A DNA stretch of 64,000 nt from Capitella teleta. Its lineage: Eukaryota > Annelida > Polychaeta > Capitellidae. The notes under the pieces were generated by a model. It was not told the DNA's origin. It did not search any database and saw only the letters and a list, made by a program, of their open reading frames with translations. The translations under genes were made by a program, and so were the position numbers. Position 1 is the first letter of the stretch. Each line of letters starts with the position of its first letter. The stretch covers positions 164,577 through 228,576 of the forward strand of contig KB300602.1 of the NCBI GenBank assembly GCA_000328365.1, read 5' to 3'. Below are positions 39,343 to 50,734 of the stretch, one piece after another.

Positions 39343-41041
39343 ATGATCACGATGGAGTCTGCCTCCGACAAGGCCTCGGATTCCCTGCCTCGAGGCATCC
39401 ACCGGCCCTTCGCTTCCTCCCCGCAACCGGCGCCGCACGCACGCGGATTCTGGCCGGCCGAGCAACCCGGGATGCACCCGCGTTCTTCCCCGACGACGTC
39501 GCCCAAGCACATGAGAGACGCTGACGACGACGATGACGTCATGCATGGAGATGACGGACTCTTGGATGACCACGGTGAGAGGCTGTTGCAAGGTTCATAG
39601 GTCATTAGCTTAATTAATCTCAATATTATGCGCTCGGTTGAACAGCAAACAGATAAAAGTTTCCAGATGGGATCAGACGAAACATGATGGCTCAATCGGG
39701 AATTACTCCGTGTGATTAATCGAGTATTAATGGAAGGGAAGGAGGGGGAAGAGGAGGAGGAGGAGGAGGAGGAGGAGGAGGAGGAGGAGGAGGAGGAGGA
39801 GGAGGAGGAGGAGGAGGAAGGGAGGGAAGAAAAGAAGAGAAGGGTATGGGCAATTAGGTTCACGATATGTATTATATTCATTGCGAGGCATCATGCATTA
39901 GGTCAGCTATATATAAATATACCAAATCCTGAGTCACTTTTTCATACGTAAATAACGTATGCCTCAAAATTCCGCATGTTCTTTATGTTGCCTCCTAAAG
40001 GGTCTCAGGGCCTCATTCCTTCCGATTTCGAGCTGATCCCATTCCTTCAATACAGTTCAGTGCAGTCAGATTAAAGATGCTTCTAACCGAATGTCCATTT
40101 CCTTTTATTCTGGCGCTAAAGAAGTATGACGTGTGTGCAAGGCATTCTATAAAAGTGCTTACACATTGTACCTTATATAAATATGGTTTAATTACATTTT
40201 ACTTATTTTATGATTTTGTCTTCGCAGCATCCTCTGGAGGAGGCAACAATTCGTCTGCGGTGGACGACAATGGAATCCGTCGATATCGAACGGCGTTCAC
40301 CCGCGAACAGCTCGGCAGACTGGAGCGAGAGTTCCTCAAGGAGAACTACGTGTCTCGCCCTCGCAGGTGCGAACTGGCCGCGTCGCTCAACCTGCCAGAG
40401 TCGACCATCAAGGTATGTGAAGCGCCCTGCTCAGCCGACCTCTTCTCAACTTGTTGCTTTGTTAGGTGTGGTTCCAGAACAGACGCATGAAGGACAAGCG
40501 GCAGCGGCTGGCCATGGCCTGGCCCTACGGATTGGCGGCTGCAGCGGACCCCGCCGTCTACGCTTACCTCATGAGCGCCCTGTCGCAGTTCCCGTACCCT
40601 GGAGGACCGCAAGCTCCCCCTGCCGTCGCCTGCCCGCCACCGCCCGTCGCCCCTGCAGCAGCAGCAGCAGCATGCACTTCGTCGCCGTTCGCTTACTACG
40701 CCAGCATGGGGCTGCAGAGGGCCGCCGCCGGATACAGCCCGTACCCGATGCCGATGCGACCCCGCGGCCACCCCGCCGATGCTCTGCCGCCCATGTTCCG
40801 ATCGACGGAGCCTGCGCCGCGCAGTCCGCCCGAGATGCTGGGCGGAGGCCAGAGCTCTCCTCACAGCAGCCGATGCAGCACATCGCCCGCCGATCTCTCC
40901 AGTACTTCACTCCCGATTTTCGTTGGAGGTACACAGCATCCAGTGACGTCATCACCTGGGTCTACGTCACCGCCACAAACCACGCCCTCGACCACAAAGA
41001 GGCTCTTTAAACCCTACGAAGACGTCGATTCACCAAAGTGA
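39343..41041 (+). CDS. Evx: Even-skipped class homeobox protein, copy b
   Basis: Three exons: 39343-39574, 40228-40412 and 40466-41041, about 330 residues. The homeodomain sits at about residues 93-152 with the same RRYRTAF and [14 protein letters not shown] motifs, AMAWPY tail, Pro/Ala-rich C-terminal half and LFKPY near the end. Exon 1 is close to copy a (two amino-acid changes, NQ to KH, plus silent ones) until its last codons. There copy b has DGLLDDH where copy a has EL. Intron 1 is longer and unrelated. Intron 2 (53 bp) is identical. Only the final residues differ (DSPK versus DSKS). It lies head-to-head with copy a, 15.6 kb apart start to start. As a repressor of the Evx family it would act in the nucleus. 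Confidence 0.92.
39738..39821 (+). repeat. (GAG)n microsatellite in Evx-b intron 1
   Basis: An almost perfect GAG/GGA triplet run of more than 70 bp within intron 1. Evx-a intron 1 lacks it, which explains part of the length difference. Confidence 0.95.
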
Positions 41042-41186
41042 TCGTGATGAACTAGCTGATTAACTCTCGCAGTGGCCGGTCCATGTATAATTTATTCACT
41101 GAGATGGTATGAAATTTGTTTATCTGTTTGTGTTATTTGTGTATTATGGACTTTCATGCATTTCTCTTTCTCTCATTTTCTTGTGC

Positions 41187-41192
41187 AATAAA
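41187..41192 (+). terminator. poly(A) signal of Evx-b
   Basis: AATAAA about 145 bp after the stop codon, preceded by a T/C-rich stretch. Confidence 0.65.
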
Positions 41193-41959
41193 ATTTATCG
41201 TTTGTGTCAATTTTGGTTCCTGGACGATTTTTAATTCTTTATCAGTTTCTGGACAAAAACACTAGTGTAATGTTTAACGCATGCATATACTAGTAATACT
41301 GCAAATATACTGAAACATTTGAGGTGGGACACGCCCTTTTGTGCTATGGACTAATTCCTAGAATTCCAGGAAAGTGCGCGGTGCCTGTTCAATGACATTC
41401 CTGACGAATTGACCGATGAAGCATTTTGTGGAAACAAACATGTTTATCTGTCACAGCAAAAGTTTCCGGAAGTCGACCTCATTACGATCATGATGTGGTT
41501 TCAACCGCAAAGTGAAATTCTGACGAAAACAGATATCACCGTTAGTGCAGAAAGGTTAGCTAGTTCATTCTCAACATAAACTGATTCTATGCAGTGCACA
41601 ATTGTGCTTTATAAGTATCTCTAGTATTATCTAATATGTAGTAAAATACTCAAGATGTACTTGAAAGAATAAAGGTAAATTGTTCTACATCATACAAGTA
41701 CTCATGTAGTACGGTGATATTAGATACTAATTCAGATGCAAATTCAAGGGTTTGTTGACATAAATAATTGTACTTTATGATAAATATCATGTAAGATGTT
41801 GACATGTGTAATGTAAATACATATACCAGCAAGAAGATAATTCAGATACAAATGCAACGAGAGTACTCAACCGGAAATTAAAACTACTTAGTTTTCCACG
41901 TGTAGCTGTTTGACTAGAAATGACCAAAGTCGTCATAATCACTAATTCAAGATGGCTGC
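41193..41959. other. spacer downstream of Evx-b
   Basis: No gene seen. A YY1-like CAAGATGGCTGCT lies near 41950, at the edge of block Z. Confidence 0.5.
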
Positions 41960-42060
41960 TGTTTCGGGGCCGATTGCGCATGATCAGACGTTCATTATGA
42001 ATGACGAGCCAACCGAGTGTGACGTCACAGTATTCAAAGATGATGTCATGGGAATAAACC
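41960..42060 (+). promoter_or_regulatory. paralogous noncoding block Z, Evx-b side
   Basis: Partner of 28230-28345, same orientation, moderate identity. It holds TGACGTCA at 42020-42027 and GATTGCGCATGATCAGACG at its left. Confidence 0.55.
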
Positions 42061-42796
42061 AGGATTGGCTTTATATCAAGATATATACCGGCAGATGTCC
42101 GCACGCTTGTATCGTCGTCTGACCAGTGGTCACTCGTATGCAATTGTAGCTACATTCTACTACGAACAATGCCTTTTTTGCTCTGCCTGAGAATATGACA
42201 CACAGGCAATGTTACCTATGCAACTTTTCGGGAAAAATTAATAAGATTACAAAGAAATTAAAAAATCGAGGTGTGCACAATCAGACAGATACGGCTTATC
42301 TCATAACTTCACACCTGTAATTATATGCAAACGTATTGTGATTATTATCTCGCTGAGGTAAACTTCAATTGCTAACCATAACGCATGCCAGTGGTGTGCA
42401 TGAACAAGCTGAAAATGATGAATTAATTAATTGAAGTTAATTAACAGGTGCCTATAAATATGAGCGACGGAGTCATGGCGCACTGTTGGATCACAATGCA
42501 TGAATTATCGAAGCGATCAGCGAAACGCCTCTCACGAAATGATTACATAACGCTCTCATGTTTGTAAACAGACATAAATTATGCAGATAAATTATGCAAA
42601 TGGCACATGAATAATAAGGAGCATACAACGAATCAATGACCATGTTTGCAAAGGAATGAATCAGGATTGAGTAACAGGTATAAAAGGAAATTGACGATTT
42701 GACTTCAGAGGTAATTGGCTCATAATGAAGTGTTGGGTACACTGTACACAGCGGAATGGTGTGCGGGGGGATCATGCAAGGTCAATGATTATATGC

Positions 42797-43105
42797 TCCT
42801 CTCTTTCTCCTTACCCCCTCTCTATATATATATCTATCTCTCTTTTACTTATTTTTCTTTATCTTATTATTTTTTTTTTTGTTTTTTGGTCCTATTTTTC
42901 ACATTTTTCTCTTCCACATCCTTATATTCTCCCCTCCCCCTTTTATCCTATCTTCTCTTTCCTTTTCTTTATAACTTCGTCGCTATGTTTATCATATTTT
43001 CTTGTGTATGTCTCTTTTTAATAACTTTTTTATTATTATCTTTCTACGCATGTTATCTTTCTCTCTCTTTTATATCTTTGTTCTATGTTTCCCCCTCTTT
43101 TCCAT
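42797..43105. repeat. long pyrimidine-rich tract
   Basis: About 300 bp dominated by C and T on the plus strand (CTCTCTTTCTCC, TTCTTTT and CCCCTCCC words). Overlapping 155- and 98-codon frames are products of this composition (runs of F, S, L, Y) and are not genes. Confidence 0.8.
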
Positions 43106-43149
43106 CAATAGACACTTCATTATACAGGCCAACTGAAGATCCAACTACG

Positions 43150-43320
43150 TCGCGCTTGGCTTGCCATATTCATGAAGAGTGAGCGATAAATGGGCATTAT
43201 TCGCCTGACTGTTGCCCCAATGATGGATGCCCGGATGCTCTGCCGTTTATAGCATGCCGAAATCGACAACAACGGAAGTCTCATGAATATTCATTATCTA
43301 ATTAGTCATTCATCATCGAC
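43150..43320 (+). promoter_or_regulatory. paralogous noncoding block A, Evx-b side
   Basis: Partner of 27195-27345, direct orientation. It has the motif TGAGCGATAAA at 43180-43190, then TGGGCATTATTCGC, GATGCCCGGATG and ATGAATATTCATTA. Confidence 0.6.
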
Positions 43321-43571
43321 GAATTTGTTTCTGTTCCTTTCAGTGTTTCTGGCGCATCATGCAACAAAGGCATTTATCGTCTGCAAATCGGAATCTTTTG
43401 TATTTTGCGATTACAAATGATGCAATTACCTTCTGCACGACTGTAGTCCACAAAAGTATCAAGTATAATTTGTGAATATTCTGAGATACATGGCGACGGC
43501 ATGCAGAGGAATAATTCTAGTATCCCTACGGTAAATACTATAGTATAGTATCTCAACTTTTCCTCTGATCT

Positions 43572-44075
43572 ACATATCGCGGAGTTCTGAGAGCACGCGA
43601 TGCATCACGTGGTCATATAATGATGTTCAACTGTCACAACATGTTTCAAGTGCACATCCATACGGTTGAAAGCATTATCACAGCATCCGGTTGCAACGAT
43701 TCAGCAGTGGGCGATAATACTACTCCATTAGCTTAGCAATAGCGGAGAAATCAACGCTTTCATTTCGCTATCAGACTGGACGTGGCTCTTGAAAGAAATG
43801 GAAAAATCAAATAGAAAAGAGATGGATAAATCATAAAAGCACATTAGCATTATGCATGCTGTCAGGATCGGTTTATTTCTTTCTGGTTTGAATTTGATAA
43901 AATACATCGACAGCGCTTTCCTGGAAGAAAATGTTTATCATGATTGTAATTGAAATTGAATGACGTCACACAGCCGCTCTCTGCTTCCTGAGTACAGGGT
44001 GCTCCATAAATTCATTAGCTGCTCTCAGCTCACTCCATTACCGCGTGTTATGAATTGCCATCATTCTAAGTAGGT
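43572..44075 (+). promoter_or_regulatory. paralogous noncoding block B, Evx-b side
   Basis: Partner of 29058-29552 in inverted orientation, about 99% identical outside two short indels. It contains TGGGCGATAAT at 43708-43718 and TGACGTCA at 43961-43968. Confidence 0.75.
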
Positions 44076-44677
44076 GAAGATTACTTTTATGCAAACAGCA
44101 CTTTCAATTACACTTGCAGCGCTATTAAAGAAATCATCGTTCATAAAACAATATCCCCACAAACCAGTGTACAGGCAACGGTATTCCTAGGAATGGGATA
44201 TTATTTTTGGCCGAAATATTGAAAACGAAACAGAAAGTTGGATAAATATGAATCAGAATTCATGAATGAAAGCTTCAACTAGCTGACCTTGACATTTGAC
44301 CTCTACTTCAGACTAATGGACTAGATTCACTCGCTAGCAGGAGGCAGATGACAATTCAATTACACTTGCCAAAAGCGATTTTTGCGTTGGTCATCACTTA
44401 TGGTAAGCCTGAAGCGATAGTGACATGGTTGTCATTTTGCACCCATTACAAGAAAAACTAATGGCATCAATTAAAACAAAACAAACCGATGCTCGAATGA
44501 AGAGCAATTCAGCAATTGAAGTATATTAAAACACATGTTGTAACTGCTTCAAAATGAAATTTTGTCCTCATATTTTATTAAACTTTTGATTGATCTATAA
44601 TTAATGATTTATTGCAAATATCAGGAGCAAAGAATCCACAACTCCGACAACATTGCAACCAAACATAGAGCCCCCCT

Positions 44678-44708
<31 letters not shown>

Positions 44709-45030
44709 AAAGCCTTTTCCCTCAATTCAATAAATAATTATAATGTCAGAAATTGAACAAGCGGCTATTATCGGTTTTTGTGGTTTTCCATTGAAGTCGG
44801 ATTTTATTTTGGCATTTTGCCAAACAAAACCGGTCATAATTCTCGGCGATTTATTTGTTATTTTTCAGGAAGCAGTCGAAACAAAAAGCTGACACATGCT
44901 TGCAAGCACTTCCTGTTGGTTTCCAAGAGAATATTCCGAATGAATGCCAAAAGCTGAATTAGCATTGAAAATTACTTGATGTGACACGCGCTGTCGTGTA
45001 AAATGATCCGATCAGCTTGTTGCCATGGTA
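44076..45030. other. spacer between blocks B and D
   Basis: No gene seen. A poly(A) run lies at 44683-44711. A short GCCAAAAGCGAT word near 44368 also occurs near 30735, perhaps the trace of another decayed paralogous block. Confidence 0.5.
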
Positions 45031-45235
45031 ACAGAATCCCTACGCCGAGCCGCTTCACTCAGCACTGACGGCGGAGATCCTTGCGCCTGACAAAATAGTT
45101 CTTGGGATCAAGTGACGTTGGTTGCTGGGCGACGAAAGTCATTCTTTCACGTGATTACCACTCAATGAAGACTGAAGAGCGATGAAGGGGCTGAATGATT
45201 CACGAATGCGTCCGATTCGGAAGATTTTCGAATGT
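45031..45235 (+). promoter_or_regulatory. paralogous noncoding block D, Evx-b side
   Basis: Partner of 30334-30530 in direct orientation, with roughly seven changes in the first 150 bp. Confidence 0.75.
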
Positions 45236-46904
45236 TTGCTGACACTTGACGCAGACTTTGCTCAAAAAAGCGTGATGATTACAATCTTTTACAACGTCTA
45301 GTAATAAATTTGCGTAAACATTGCAATTAGCACACTAGTCTTACGCTACAATCTTTGGGCTATAACCTCCTAACCTCCTTCTAACTTCCTTGGTAGATTT
45401 TCGTGATTTGATCACATATGAATATCTCAGTCGGCTTTTTGCCAAGAAAATTCCCGTGTTCGCTCATCAAACTGCTTCACAAACCCCGAAAATGGGTTAA
45501 ACATTGCAAGTCCTATGGGTTAAACAAGTCCTCCAAAGCATTAATGGAGAGTACACGGAACACCTCAAGATACGATAGATCAACAGCTAGGTACATTATA
45601 GGGTTAGAGATATATAAAAAAGAGGTTATGAGATGAGATCGAGGTCATGCGGACGAGGAAGAGATGGTTGAAGTGGTGGTGTTGCTGGAGGAGGCGGAGG
45701 AGGGGTTTGAGGAGTGAAGAACCTGAAGTTACATAATTATCTAATTAACGAGAGGTGAGACCTCAATCGGGGGCTTCATTACTGCAATGATCAAATTCAG
45801 TTGGTAAGTTCACTGGCCTCCCTCGCCTCAAGAGACTCGATCGACGCGATGACAAGAGATCTCAGTGGGAAAACAGAAGAATTCGTGTTTTTATGTATTC
45901 TTCATCTCTTAACACACTCTCTTTGTGGTCACAGCTGCCTATTGCCGATTGTGTCAAATAAGTAACTCGCTGAAATGAGAAATTTGGCTTGAATATAATG
46001 GCACCTGCTTTTTAAGTGTAAGTTAATTAATGTAATTAGTTTATACCTCCATAAACCAATTGTATTTGATCAAATTATGGTCCAAATTAATGCTCCTTTG
46101 GGTGTTGTCATATGTTTGTATGTATAATTATACAGTCAACTAAAAGGTCGAAGAAAGAGAATTTTGAAATTTAGATTTATTTTTGGTCAATATTGAAAGC
46201 ACACTGCACGTGGACCAGGATATGCAAATAAACCGTGTCCATCGATAATTTGAATTAGTGTTCAGAAAATATTAGTCACCAGTTTCATTTATTAGGGCCT
46301 CGAATGCAATAGAAAGTGTACGCTGCAATGTTTTGCATTGCATACAAGTGGAAAGAACATTCATGAACTGCAAGCAAGAGTTAATTATAACCCGACAGAA
46401 GTTTGGCAATCAGCGCCAAATTAGCAGAATAAAGAGCTTTGGGTGATGGATAGGGGACGTGGGGCTAGGTCTTTGATTACCCTTGAAGGGGCGGAAGGGG
46501 AGGGGGAGGGGCGCCCCTTGAATAAGGCATGAGTTGCAAGTGAAGCACTGCTTTGATGGACACTTGAGTGTTAAGCGGTGAGCGGCTCATCTCTGCGACA
46601 TGCTGTTTTAGGAGTTGCTCATTTAGTTTGGGAGGAGGGGTGGAGGAGGAAAAAAGGGGAGGAGAGGAGGAGGGGGGGGGAGGAATCCTGGAGGATCCAG
46701 CTGTATCAATTACTACAAAGTGAAAGACACAATTTACATTGCGCCGATCGCAAAGCCGGAGTGTACTAGCAGAAGAGGGAGCATTTGTTATTCATACTTC
46801 ACATTATTCCCAACACCAATTGCGATATAAACTCCCGATTTCTTGATTTTCATCTCTGCAGCTGATCCCCAAAATTGACCAAAATCGTAAATCAAGATGT
46901 CGAT
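45236..46904. other. spacer with purine tracts, no gene seen
   Basis: GA/GGA-rich tracts lie at about 45655-45715 and 46480-46690. A 72-codon frame at 45418-45636 and a 63-codon frame at 46578-46769 have no support. Confidence 0.5.
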
Positions 46905-47765
46905 GTCATCAGGACACATCGTCATGCCAACCGTTGCTAGGCAACAATCTGAAGCGTCGCGGGTTTCTATGTCGTAATGGGTCTTCATGCGCTTCGGAAA
47001 TTCCCCGCTGGAAATTGCTCCGCGATGTTATCGTCAAAGTCTCTCAATTACTAATTCCCGGAGTGGGGATCCCGGGGAAGATTTGAGAGGGAAGGGTCCG
47101 GTGTATAATGAAATGATCAGATGTAAGGGTCTCGTGGGAGGGGGTAGGGGTGCTTAGTTGGATCGCTGGGAGTTCAGCTATGAGTTCTGTATAACTGACT
47201 GGGAGGAAATCTCGCTCGTTTTAATGTACGCCATTGATAAATGATGATGATAATATTACGCCCAATTGCTCTCTGGTGTGATATTCGGCTCAATTTGGCG
47301 ATTTCATTATTCCTTTATGCACCCTGTCTTTCGATTGGTGTATGGGATGTACTCAAAGTGGTAAGGCTGAGTGGAATTCTAATTGCCTGCAGTCTTCATT
47401 TGCCAGTAATGTTTGAGTTCGCGCTTATGCAACATTCTCTTTGTCGATCAAAGCGTGTCGATTATATTCTCTGCAAAACGAAAACAAATATTTCAGTCGA
47501 TTTCGCATTCTGCCTCGTTGATATTCACGAGTGTACCGCGCCAATGATCTTCCAATTTCCATCTATTAACAGCCGATCTACAGCGCAGATGACCCCTGAC
47601 CCTTTAAAGTGACGCATGCGTAGATTGATATCAATGATTTCCTTCTGCAGTCAAGTTGCCCAGCAACAATTAGATCTTGATTTCAGGACTCCTGCATCAG
47701 CAGCGATCTCCGCGTCTCACTGTGACGTCATCAAAGTCGCCAATGACGTAGCGAGGTCTCCAAAA
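46905..47765 (+). promoter_or_regulatory. paralogous noncoding block E, Evx-b side
   Basis: Partner of 32428-33340 in inverted orientation, with two conserved ends (46905-47060 and 47560-47765) and a diverged middle. It holds TGACGTCA at 47723-47730 and CGCATGCGTAG near 47613. A 123-codon frame across 47241-47612 spans mainly the non-conserved middle and is not supported. Confidence 0.65.
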
Positions 47766-47930
47766 CGAAAGCAAACAAATGCGTGCAGATGGATATCATT
47801 AGGAAAATCAGCTTCAGGGATAACCCAGACCTTTAATTAAAGCCGCTACCAATCCCAGGGGATTTTGAGACAAGGTCCGACTGTAATACTATTACTGGTA
47901 TACATATATTTTGCATGCTGTAATTGCGGT

Positions 47931-47934
47931 ATAT

Positions 47935-47966
<32 letters not shown>
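47931..47966. repeat. (ATACAT)n microsatellite
   Basis: About six ATACAT/TATACA units in a row. Confidence 0.9.
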
Positions 47967-48647
47967 GTTATATTATATAGATCTCAATATCCTCTTTGGA
48001 TTCGTTCACATTTAAACAAAACAGAAAGTAATAAACAAAACAAAACAAGAAACAAGATGACATTTACAATATTAACGCATCATGTGATATATAATTAATT
48101 AACCCTGAAATTTATTTCATAATTGATATCTGAATTGCGTTCTGTTGTCTGAGCATCCGAAAGTCGCAACACACAACAATTATAACGAAGTAAACAGTAC
48201 TTTTAATGGAATATATACAGCATTGAATAGGAAATTGGCAGGTTTTTATTTTATTTATTTTATTTTATTTTATTTTTTTTTTTTTTTACCATCGCTGGAT
48301 ACATTTTGACGTTATTTCCAAAGAAAAATAAGGATTTTGAATAAAATTACGGTCATACTATTTTTGTCTATAGGCTCAAGCCGACACGTATAGAAACAAA
48401 ATATTATTATTATATAGTGTATAGGTACCAGGTATCATATAACAACTGGGTATTGTGGCCCTATGCTGGCCCTAAACGCTTGGCTAACTCACATGCAGTC
48501 CGCTTGGCATGCGATGTCAGAAGGCCATTCGTTGAAGCCAAAGCAAATCGAATGACTCCTTTTGTGCGAAATTGGCTGATTAAAAGCCCGCTGACTGGTT
48601 GTCAATCCAGGGTCATCAGATCTGCGTGTCATCGAGCATCGATGTAC

Positions 48648-49125
48648 TTTGTTACGGATGATTAATAAAATGCCATGACTGTTGAATGCTGCAACAGTCG
48701 ATCCTGGGTGCTGCGATTTCGCGAGCATAGATTCCACTGCACCACAATTTAACCTCCTCCGGTGAAGATTTAGGCAGCTCTGCTTGGGGTGTGGTAAACG
48801 CTGACCTGTGATGCGATGACCTCGTTGGCGGATGAAATGGACAGCATGCTGACCACGACATGGACACCGCGAGAGCAGCATTCGAGGATCAATTAGAGAT
48901 CACGCACCGTGGCGATGAAGGCATCGATCGGCGAAGAGGCATTCTTTGCCTCAACAAAGAAGCGATGCTCAGACAGCGAATGATCGTCGTCCGCATGGAA
49001 AGCAGCGATTTCATGTACAATCTGCGCACGCACCCTTACTGCTCGGATCATCGTTCAATATCGCCCACTTAACCCCCTGCTATACATCAACAGATCGCGT
49101 GACGCCAAGAGCAACAATCACCTCG
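48648..49125 (+). promoter_or_regulatory. paralogous block C, Evx-b side
   Basis: Partner of 33408-33882 in inverted orientation, about 99% identical. The motif TGGGCGATATT is read on the minus strand at 49057-49067. A 70-codon plus-strand frame starts at 48860 and matches the 70-codon frame of the other copy except Ser/Phe. Confidence 0.7.
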
Positions 49126-50704
49126 TGAAAAATCACTTCACCGAGCAATCATCCGCGACCTGAACGATTTTGTGACGTAGACGGCGATGTCAGATATAAC
49201 TCAGCAATGCAATCAACGAATGCTATGAAGTGATTAAGCCCTTAACATTTCATAATATCATGCCCTAATCACACCAACCCATCTATTTACTTGTAGTTAC
49301 AAGCACAGCATCAGAAGGAATTCAGTGCGAATTAACTTTGAAGTTACTAAGTCAACCACAACGTCAAACGCCTTAGTAACATCCAGCAAATTGAGTCATC
49401 AATCCCTGGTTAGGGGCGAATGATGCCACGAAGATGGAGAATCATTTGAGATGCAAATGAGACCCATCCTCTGTGATTATGCTATTGAGGTAATAACATC
49501 ACCTTTGATCTTTTAACCTCAAATAAAAGTCCATTTTAGTTCCTTTTGGCCTATAGGGTCGACGACACGTTACGCAAAATCTTGAAATATTAAAAAAGTT
49601 GATAATTATGTAATAATTGCTTCACATGCGAAAGTGCATCCATCAGAAACAATTATTAGCATGTACAGGTATAAGTTTCACAAAAGACTCGTCGTGGCAA
49701 TGGTTCATTCGGTGGAATCAGAGTTATTGATCTCGGACATTTCAAAATGTTTGAAGTTATGAGCGATCGCTGACAGTGTTGACAGGGAACGAATGACATC
49801 GCAACACGAAGCGATGTCATGGCATGCAACTGCCTGTCCATGTGACTTCGATCTGCGGATAGTTATTGATTTCTGATCGATCATGTTGTGGACAGTTATG
49901 GAATATAGTTTGACACCAGTCACTTTTGATTGGATTTCCTCAGAAAATCAACACTCTTATGATACAGTTTATCAACTTTTATTTATTTGTTTGGCGGTAC
50001 CCAAGATGGGATAAGATATTCTTATACCACCGTGACTGCTACAAGCATCCAATTTATCCAGGTCCCAGGAACAACCGTCGGTATTCATGAGCAAATCAGT
50101 TCGAAATTATTGCCTGTCTTAAAAACCGCCGAACAAGCCCCGGAGGCGGGCGCCAAGCGACGAGGCCGAGGGGCGAATGCCTAGGGAGCCATTTGCCTGC
50201 ATACAGATAGCTTTATGCATCGCACTTCCCATCATGACGTCATGAGAGCAGGGCCTTTTTCGCGCCTTTTTTGGTATTCATGATGTTTTAAAGGGAAATG
50301 TTCTGATTGGGGCTGTGCCATGTGTTGCCCCAAGGGTCAAGTTGCGCGAGGGGGGGGGGGGGGGGGGGGTGGGCGAGGTGCCCAAATGAACGCCAGGTTA
50401 TCACGTCCTGATCACATTTCTGTCAAGATGCAAACCGGTGACCTTTAAATAACATATAGATCAACGCACCGGTTTCTACATTGAACCAGTGACGGGTGCA
50501 GTGTTGAATATGCTTGGCATTTATACTGGTTTGCAGAATTAGAAAGATTAATACATCGGTAGAAGTATCTGAAGAACCGAGCAAATGCCCGCGCTCAGGG
50601 TCAATGAGCTTCAACAATGGACGCGTGCTGGACGCCAGCACAGCTGAATAACCGCGCGGTGATTTCATCATAAAACCAGACTTTGATTCAGCCCAAATAC
50701 CCAA
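49126..50704. other. spacer right of block C, no gene seen
   Basis: A poly(G) run lies at about 50350-50369 and a TGACGTCA at 50235-50242. GATGCAAATGAG near 49450 resembles an octamer (POU) site. Confidence 0.5.
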
Positions 50705-50734
50705 TTATCGCCCACATTATGCCATTATCGCTCA
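50705..50734 (-). promoter_or_regulatory. paired TGRGCGATAWW motif
   Basis: TGGGCGATAA (50705-50714) and TGAGCGATAA (50725-50734), both on the minus strand with 20-bp spacing, repeat the composite seen at 13585-13612. The order and variant bases of the two half-sites are the same. Confidence 0.5.

Noticed and set aside
42715-43182. 155-codon plus-strand frame
   Set aside because: It is a product of the pyrimidine-rich tract (runs of F, L, S and Y), with no splice or family support.
47241-47612. 123-codon frame inside block E2
   Set aside because: It covers the part of the block that is not conserved in block E1, and no splice signals fit.
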